Assembly (NCBI GenBank): GCA_937967875.1
Contig: CALBTQ010000563.1
Location: 1 to 9,100 of the forward strand
Source: an uncultured Pseudomonadota bacterium
GTDB lineage: Bacteria > Lernaellota > Lernaellaia > Lernaellales > Lernaellaceae
Length of the DNA: 9,100 nucleotides
Direction of reading: 5' to 3'
Under the pieces are notes generated by a model. It saw nothing but the letters and a program-made list of their open reading frames with translations. It was not told the DNA's origin and ran no database searches. Shown in pieces: positions 5,017 through 9,100 of this stretch (position 1 is the stretch's first letter; each line of letters begins with the position of its first letter). Position numbers and translations under genes: made by a program.

Positions 5017-7761
5017 TCAGGAACAGCCGCCACCGCCACCGCCGCCACCGCCGCCGGAGCCGGAGCCGGAATCGTCATCGTCGCCAGTCGCGTCGTCATC
5101 GTCGTCGTCATCATCGGTTGCGTCATCATCAACCGCATCGTCGTCATCGTCATCAGTCGAGCCGTCGTCGTCGATGTCGTCGTCATCGTCGTCATCATCA
5201 TCCGTGTCGTCGTCAACGGTGTCGTCATCCACGGTGTCGTCGTCAACGGTGTCGTCATCGGTGGTGTCATCGTCCACGGTGTCGTCGTCCACGGTGTCGT
5301 CGTCCACGGTGTCGTCGTCCACGGTGTCATCGTCCACGGTGTCGTCATCCACGGTGTCGTCGTCAGTTGTGTCATCGTCGCCGCTGACGCACTCGTCGGT
5401 CGCTTCGATGCAGACTTCGCCTTCCTCGCAGGGATCGCCGGAGGAAACGCACTGGTCGTTGTCCTCGTCGCAGGATTCTTCGCCGTCGCAGTACAATTCG
5501 TTGTCCGGGCAGCGCGGATCGTCGAGGGTGTACTCGTGCAGGCACTGGTCGTTGTCCTCGTCGCAGGATTCTTCGCCGTCGCAGTACAATTCGTTGTCCG
5601 GGCAGCGCGGATCGTCGAGGGTGTACTCGTGTAGGCACTGGTCGTTGTCTTCGTCGCAGCTTTCCTCGCCGTTGCACCACAGGCCGTCATCCGTGCAGGG
5701 ATCGCCGGAGGAAAGGCATAGGTCGTTGTCCTCGTCGCAGGATTCTTCGCCGTCGCAGAAGTCGCCGTTGTCGCCGCAGGGCGCGTTGATGTGGTCGCAG
5801 GAGCCCTGGTCGCAGACTTCCTCGCCGTCGCAGTACAGACCGTTGTCTTCGCAGGAAACGCCGTTGTTGTATGCCCAGGCCGTCGTCGAAACGTCGATAT
5901 CGCAAATCAGGCAGACGTTGTCGGGCGCGGTTTCGCCGTCGCTGTAACACACGTCGTCGATTTCGCAGCCGTCGCAGGCCGGGAAGGTGAATTCGGCGAA
6001 TTCGGCCGGATACATGCCGGTCTGCGCGGTGTAGGGCCAGGTCTGCTGGGCGCCTTTGGTCGCGTTGTCGCGGGCATAGAACCACAAGCCGACCGTCTCT
6101 TCCGGCGCGCCGTACATCTGGCCGCCGGTCAGGTCGATCTTGAATTCGTAAACGACCGGATCGTCGCCGCCGATGACCGCGTCCAACGGCTCGGGGTATT
6201 GCACCAACGCGCATCCCTGCCAGGAGCCGTAGAACGACTGATACGCCGTGTGTAGGCCGCCGCCGGTGGAACGGTTGATGGTATAGGTGCCGTCGGTGGC
6301 GCCGGGACAGGTGGTCGACCAGAGGTCGTCGTTTTCATTGTCGAAGGAGAGGTAGATCGTGTCGCCGTCGTCCAACGTGGGATCGCCCACGGCGACGATC
6401 GCGCCGTACAGGTAGTGTCCGATCGACATCAGGTAGACGTCATAGGGCAGGGCGCCATAGACGCTGAAACGCGTGGCGTTCTGCCAGATCGTATCGAGCG
6501 CGCCGTCGATGGTCGGCGCGGAAGCGGCGGGCATGGAGACGATCGTCATCTGCGGCGCTTGCAACTCGGGGAAATCCAAGTCGCCGTAGTCGGCCGGCTG
6601 ATTGACCACATCCGACGGCCAATAGGCGTTGGCGAAATCGGCGGCATCGTCATGCACGGCCGTGTACAGACCGATCGTCTCGCCGGGTCCGCCGGTGATT
6701 TCTTCGTCGAGGGCGACCATCACTTCGTACTGCATGTTGCCGTTGAGGGACGAGGCCAGGGTGATCGAGGTCGGAGTTTCCCAATCGCAGAACGGCGGAT
6801 TGGAAACCACGGCGCCCATGAACCAGGCGTTGAAATCCTCGATCGTATCCCACATGAAGAAGTAGCTGCCTTCGTCGCCGCAGGCGGCGGGCCAGGCGTC
6901 GTCGTTGTCGTTGTCCACGTTCCACAAGATCTGGTCGAGGCTGTTATGCACTGCATCGCCGGTTACGTCGTAGGCGAAGTAGAGGTACCTTTCATCGGCC
7001 ATCATGTACAGGTCGTAGGCCAGTCCGTCGCTGTTGGTCTGCACCAGGTAATCGTCCCATTCGTCTTCGCCGATCAGGCCGTCGATCTTGGGCGGCTGGC
7101 TGGCCCAGGCCGGCGACAACACGCGGTCCGGATCGCGCGAGTAGATCAGGTCGGCCCAGAACGCCGGGGAGGCGGAACTGGTGTTCCAACTCTGTACGAG
7201 GCCGCTGTCCTCGTCGCGCGTGTAAACGATAAAGCCGATGGCATCGCCCGGTGCACCGTATATTTCGCCCAGGGTGAGATCGATGCGCGCTTCGAATTGC
7301 GGATTGCCTTTGGCGGCGAAGGCGGCCGCGCTGGTCACTGCGGTGGTGGAATGCAGACCGCAGGATCCGCCGGTCGAGAACGTCTGATAACCGTTGATCA
7401 TGCCGCTGGAGTTATAATTCATGTAGTAACGACCTTCGTCGGAATCGCCGCAATCGGCCGGATAGGAGCCGTCGTTGTCATTATCGAAATAAATGCCCAC
7501 GCCGTCGCCGTTTTCGAACGAGTCGTCCCACTCCACGTCATAGGCAAGGTAAAGATATTGGTCGTCGGACTTGAAATAGACGGTAAAAGGATACGAGCCT
7601 TCCACTTCGAGCGGGTAGGCGTCGGCCCATTCGGCCGAGTCGATCGTGCCGTCGATGGTGACATCCACGGTTTTCCAATTTGTGGCAACCGTATCCGCGC
7701 CGGCGGTACTCACGCAAAAAACCAGAGCGGCGATCACCACGCTCCATATCCGCAAGCTCAT
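5017..7761 (-). CDS. Large secreted protein: three CBM9-like domains, Cys-rich repeats, Asp-rich tract, poly-Gly Cys-Ser tail (914 aa)
   Basis: An export signal (positive N-terminus, hydrophobic 6-19, cleavage probably near 20-22) precedes three homologous domains at about 28-212, 213-400 and 405-595. Each opens with an 'IDG.(I/L)...W' motif (36-45, 226-236, 418-426), contains 'DNDNDxxWP..CGD'-like acidic segments, and ends with 'E..IDL..GxxYGAPxExIGL'-like text. This fits CBM9/DOMON-type beta-sandwiches that bind sugars or other ligands. A stalk of about six Cys-rich repeats (637-792, core 'C.DDGLxCNGEESCDEDNDQC') follows, then ten or more DDDTV/DDDTT units (795-853), an Asp-rich stretch (854-897), and ten Gly ending Cys-Ser at the stop. 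There is no C-terminal membrane helix. The start is firm: AAGGAGG lies six bases upstream (7768-7774). No enzyme domain is visible, so a surface or extracellular binding protein is inferred; the ligand is unknown. Confidence 0.9.
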   Translation of the reverse strand: MSLRIWSVVIAALVFCVSTAGADTVATNWKTVDVTIDGTIDSAEWADAYPLEVEGSYPFTVYFKSDDQYLYLAYDVEWDDSFENGDGVGIYFDNDNDGSYPADCGDSDEGRYYMNYNSSGMINGYQTFSTGGSCGLHSTTAVTSAAAFAAKGNPQFEARIDLTLGEIYGAPGDAIGFIVYTRDEDSGLVQSWNTSSASPAFWADLIYSRDPDRVLSPAWASQPPKIDGLIGEDEWDDYLVQTNSDGLAYDLYMMADERYLYFAYDVTGDAVHNSLDQILWNVDNDNDDAWPAACGDEGSYFFMWDTIEDFNAWFMGAVVSNPPFCDWETPTSITLASSLNGNMQYEVMVALDEEITGGPGETIGLYTAVHDDAADFANAYWPSDVVNQPADYGDLDFPELQAPQMTIVSMPAASAPTIDGALDTIWQNATRFSVYGALPYDVYLMSIGHYLYGAIVAVGDPTLDDGDTIYLSFDNENDDLWSTTCPGATDGTYTINRSTGGGLHTAYQSFYGSWQGCALVQYPEPLDAVIGGDDPVVYEFKIDLTGGQMYGAPEETVGLWFYARDNATKGAQQTWPYTAQTGMYPAEFAEFTFPACDGCEIDDVCYSDGETAPDNVCLICDIDVSTTAWAYNNGVSCEDNGLYCDGEEVCDQGSCDHINAPCGDNGDFCDGEESCDEDNDLCLSSGDPCTDDGLWCNGEESCDEDNDQCLHEYTLDDPRCPDNELYCDGEESCDEDNDQCLHEYTLDDPRCPDNELYCDGEESCDEDNDQCVSSGDPCEEGEVCIEATDECVSGDDDTTDDDTVDDDTVDDDTVDDDTVDDDTVDDDTVDDDTTDDDTVDDDTVDDDTVDDDTDDDDDDDDDIDDDGSTDDDDDDAVDDDATDDDDDDDDATGDDDDSGSGSGGGGGGGGGGCS
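5203..5379. repeat. 15-bp minisatellite encoding DDDTV/DDDTT units
   Basis: About eleven tandem 15-base units, variants of GTCGTCGTCCACGGT on the plus strand, encode DDDTV or DDDTT on the minus strand (residues 795-853). Variation falls mostly at third codon positions (GTC/ATC for Asp) and at the T/V codons. The unit is a multiple of three, so copy-number changes keep frame. Confidence 0.9.
5452..5637. repeat. 93-bp tandem duplication inside the Cys-rich stalk
   Basis: Copies at 5452-5544 and 5545-5637 differ at one base (C5539 versus T5632), a silent change, and encode the same 31 residues twice (709-739 and 740-770). The neighbouring Cys-rich repeats are much more diverged, so this duplication looks recent or kept alike by recombination. 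Confidence 0.92.
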
Positions 7762-7767
7762 GCGAAA

Positions 7768-7774
7768 CCTCCTT
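7768..7774 (-). promoter_or_regulatory. Strong ribosome binding site of the secreted-protein gene
   Basis: On the minus strand AAGGAGG lies six bases before the ATG at 7759-7761. It is the best Shine-Dalgarno match in the window, fixes the start and keeps the signal peptide at the N-terminus. It suggests high translation relative to the kinase, which has no clear site. Confidence 0.85.
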
Positions 7775-7915
7775 GTATTGTATCGAATGTGAGCCCTTGT
7801 GTTACGTCATCCACCAATAGACAATGGAATTCATACTTCAATATTCGGCTGTAATCTTGAATAGCTGTATCATTATCTACGCTGAAAAAGTCGCGTATAT
7901 AGAAATATTCTAAAT

Positions 7916-7931
7916 ATTCACCTGGGTGAAT
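7916..7931. promoter_or_regulatory. 16-bp palindrome, possible operator in the divergent spacer
   Basis: ATTCACC and GGTGAAT are perfect arms around TG. On the minus strand a TATATA box lies at 7896-7901, about 25 bases downstream of the dyad centre, so the palindrome would sit at the -35 region of a possible promoter for the 5017-7761 gene. No good -35 hexamer is present there, which would suit an activator-dependent promoter. Confidence 0.4.
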
Positions 7932-7962
7932 GGCATTGATTGAGCAACGTTTTTAACTGCAA

Positions 7963-8001
7963 ACGACAGTTCTTGTCGTCTTAGCGGTTTTTACCGACAA
8001 G
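7963..8001 (+). promoter_or_regulatory. Overlapping inverted repeats upstream of the Rossmann/MCP-tip gene
   Basis: ACGACA (7963-7968) can pair with TGTCGT (7974-7979). CTTGTCG (7972-7978) can instead pair with CGACAAG (7995-8001), enclosing a CGGT-TTTT-ACCG hairpin (7985-7996). The two pairings exclude each other because they share 7974-7978. This could be a switching leader RNA or paired half-sites for a DNA-binding protein. I found no convincing -35/-10 pair to place the transcript start. Confidence 0.35.
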
Positions 8002-8057
8002 ACTATGGAATAAAAATAGGGACCCTCTAAAAATAATTGGGCAACCACAAGGCAGCA

Positions 8058-8663
8058 ATGGGAATGGTGTTCATTGGCGGCGGCCAGGCGGCGCGTATTC
8101 TGCTCGACATGTTCCGGAACAATCAGGAATACCAGGTCGTGGGAGTCGTCGACCCGAATCCCGAGGCGGAAGGCGTAAAACGGGCGATCACTTTGGGCGT
8201 CAAAACCGGCAAGGACATGGGTCCGATGATCGAATCGTGCGACGTGCAGGTGATCGTCGAGCTGACCGGCAACGACAAGGTGCGCCAGATGGCCTTGGAG
8301 AAAATCCGGCCGGATCAGAACGTGATCGCCGCCGGCGGGGCGCGCATTCTGGTGGACATGGTGCAGCGGCAGATGAAGTACCAGGATATGTTCCGCGAAT
8401 TGATGACCAGCATCCGCTCGTCGATCGGCGAGATCGACAAGAACGCCGACCAAACGCACAGCGTGCTCAGCGAGTTCAAGATGCTCGCGCTCAACGCGCA
8501 GATCGTCGCCTCGCAGGTCGGCCGGGAAGAGGCCGTCTTCGATGCCGTGGTCAGTCACATGAAGACGCTGATTGAAACCATCGAAGGGCTGGTCTCGGAT
8601 ATCCGGGCGATGTTCGACGAAAGCGCCAACGCCCTGTACCTGTTGAAAAACGCCCAGGTGTAA
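8058..8663 (+). CDS. Rossmann nucleotide-binding domain fused to a degenerate chemoreceptor-like signalling tip (201 aa)
   Basis: Residues 1-100 form a Rossmann-type fold: a glycine motif GGGQAA (7-12), then VVGVVD with D32 where NAD-binding folds carry the acidic ribose-binding residue, DPNPEAEG (32-39) and VELTG (67-71). As I recall, the same 'D.NP.A.G ... ELTG' domain occurs at the N-terminus of some deltaproteobacterial histidine kinases. Residues 103-201 are helical; MLALNAQIVASQVGRE (142-157) and AVVSHMKTL (163-171) echo the LALNAAIEAARAGE / VVADEVRKLA hairpin tip of methyl-accepting chemotaxis proteins, but key positions are altered. There is no membrane segment, HAMP or full-length coiled coil. 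ATG 8058 is chosen for its AAGG site five bases upstream; TTG 8037 is an in-frame alternative. The function is unknown; a soluble redox or nucleotide sensor is an inference. Confidence 0.85.
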   Translation: MGMVFIGGGQAARILLDMFRNNQEYQVVGVVDPNPEAEGVKRAITLGVKTGKDMGPMIESCDVQVIVELTGNDKVRQMALEKIRPDQNVIAAGGARILVDMVQRQMKYQDMFRELMTSIRSSIGEIDKNADQTHSVLSEFKMLALNAQIVASQVGREEAVFDAVVSHMKTLIETIEGLVSDIRAMFDESANALYLLKNAQV

Positions 8664-8720
8664 GCGGCCGATCGTCCAATCGCCGCGATTCCCACCCGAA
8701 CCATATCCAACGATACCGCC

Positions 8721-8747
8721 TTGTCAGATGTATCCTCAGGGCATAAA
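8721..8747 (+). promoter_or_regulatory. Possible promoter for the small membrane protein gene
   Basis: TTGTCA (8721-8726, five of six to the -35 consensus) and CATAAA (8742-8747, four of six to -10) are 15 bases apart. The short spacing and weak -10 make this tentative. It would give a leader of roughly 90 bases containing the hairpin at 8768-8791. Confidence 0.3.
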
Positions 8748-8767
8748 AAGGGGCGATTTGATCACCG

Positions 8768-8791
8768 GCTCGATCCCGCAAGCGATCGAGC
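8768..8791 (+). promoter_or_regulatory. Leader hairpin between the Rossmann/MCP-tip gene and the small membrane protein gene
   Basis: GCTCGATC (8768-8775) and GATCGAGC (8784-8791) form a perfect eight-pair stem with an eight-base loop. No T-tract follows, so it is not a standard intrinsic terminator. It may be a leader structure or an mRNA-end stabiliser. Confidence 0.4.
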
Positions 8792-8842
8792 GTCGCGCCC
8801 GCCTTCTCCCCGGTTGGCCGTCAAAATGAAAAGGACCGCATG

Positions 8843-9047
8843 ATGAGCAAGGCGAAAAACGGCTTTGGGTATTTACTGTTGCTCTGCCTCGGCTACTTTT
8901 TCGGTTATGTGGTATTCGGCACGTTCCTCAAATGGCTGCTGGATCAGCGGCCCGGTTTTCCGAACATGCAGGGGATGGAAGTGCTGTTCGGCACGACCGT
9001 CGGCGGGATCATCGTCTGCCTGGTCGTGGTGTTGGCTTTCTGGTGGC
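8843..9047 (+). CDS. Small two-helix membrane protein, 3' end missing (adapter junction)
   Basis: Sixty-eight genuine codons are visible. Helix one covers about 8-31, a short polar loop (about 32-45, WLLDQRPGFPNMQG region) follows, and helix two covers about 46-68. I do not recognise the family. AAGGA (8831-8835) lies seven bases before the ATG at 8843 and four before the in-frame ATG at 8840, so 8843 is slightly preferred. The reading frame appears to continue to a stop at 9070, but everything from 9048 is sequencing adapter, so the last residues of that frame (IGRAHV) are artificial and the true C-terminus is unknown. Confidence 0.7.
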
Positions 9048-9100
9048 AGATCGGAAGAGCACACGTCTGAACTACAGTCACCGAATAAGAACTCGTATGC
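9048..9100 (+). other. Illumina TruSeq adapter read-through (not genomic)
   Basis: From 9048 the sequence follows the TruSeq read-1 3' adapter (AGATCGGAAGAGC...) for 34 bases with one mismatch (A9074 for C). An eight-base index-like stretch (9082-9089, CGAATAAG) and 11 bases of the post-index adapter with one mismatch (A9091 for T) follow. The spacing of all three parts is exactly that of an eight-base index library. Confidence 0.98.

Noticed and set aside
5203..5379. Regular short repeats considered as a CRISPR array
   Set aside because: Units are 15 bases with no unique spacers and translate into an in-frame DDDTV tract.
5010..5690. Thr-rich minus-strand frame with TTTPW repeats
   Set aside because: It is the alternate-frame reading of the minisatellite; the 914-residue frame has a signal peptide, strong ribosome site and coherent domains.
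6415..7854. 479-codon plus-strand frame opposite the CBM9-like domains
   Set aside because: Val/Gly/Arg-rich antisense text with no recognisable domain; it spans the true gene's ribosome site and part of the spacer.
8551..8781. 76-codon minus-strand frame between the last two plus-strand genes
   Set aside because: Arg/Trp-rich, no ribosome site or domain, and it overlaps the 3' end of the Rossmann/MCP-tip gene.

Overview
The window looks like one contig from an uncultured, GC-rich bacterium, probably anaerobic and of deltaproteobacterial grade or a related lineage (inference). The grounds are GC-rich codons, an Nfn/sulfide-dehydrogenase type flavoprotein fusion, a 'VDPNPEAEG...VELTG' Rossmann sensor domain, and a secreted protein ending in Asp-rich and Gly-rich low complexity. 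Both ends carry assembly signatures. The first 55 bases recur exactly at 207-261, and the last 53 bases (9048-9100) are Illumina adapter, not genome.

Layout. 1-261 is non-coding and holds three dRS3/REP-like palindromic elements. A minus-strand operon follows: a good promoter (3136-3164), a single-domain response regulator (2684-3085), a 775-residue NfnA-NfnB-like fusion (326-2653) and an intrinsic terminator (270-303). Divergent from it, across a 470-bp AT-rich, pyrimidine-biased spacer, is a plus-strand membrane histidine kinase (3556-4905) whose sensor domain resembles RegB/PrrB redox sensors. A terminator near 4962-4995 serves the convergent gene at 5017-7761. That gene encodes a 914-residue secreted protein: signal peptide, three CBM9-like domains, a Cys-rich repeat stalk, a DDDTV minisatellite tract, an Asp-rich stretch, and a poly-Gly tail ending Cys-Ser. 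Divergent from it, after a spacer with several inverted repeats, is a 201-residue cytoplasmic protein (8058-8663) joining a Rossmann nucleotide-binding domain to a degenerate chemoreceptor-like signalling tip. The window ends in a two-helix membrane protein cut off by adapter sequence.

How they may work together. The kinase, the stand-alone receiver and the Nfn-like enzyme sit side by side and could form a redox-sensing module tied to NAD(P)H/ferredoxin balance; this is inferred from gene order and domain types. The Rossmann/MCP-tip protein is the most unusual architecture and may also report on nucleotide redox state. The large secreted protein appears to be an independent cell-surface or extracellular unit.
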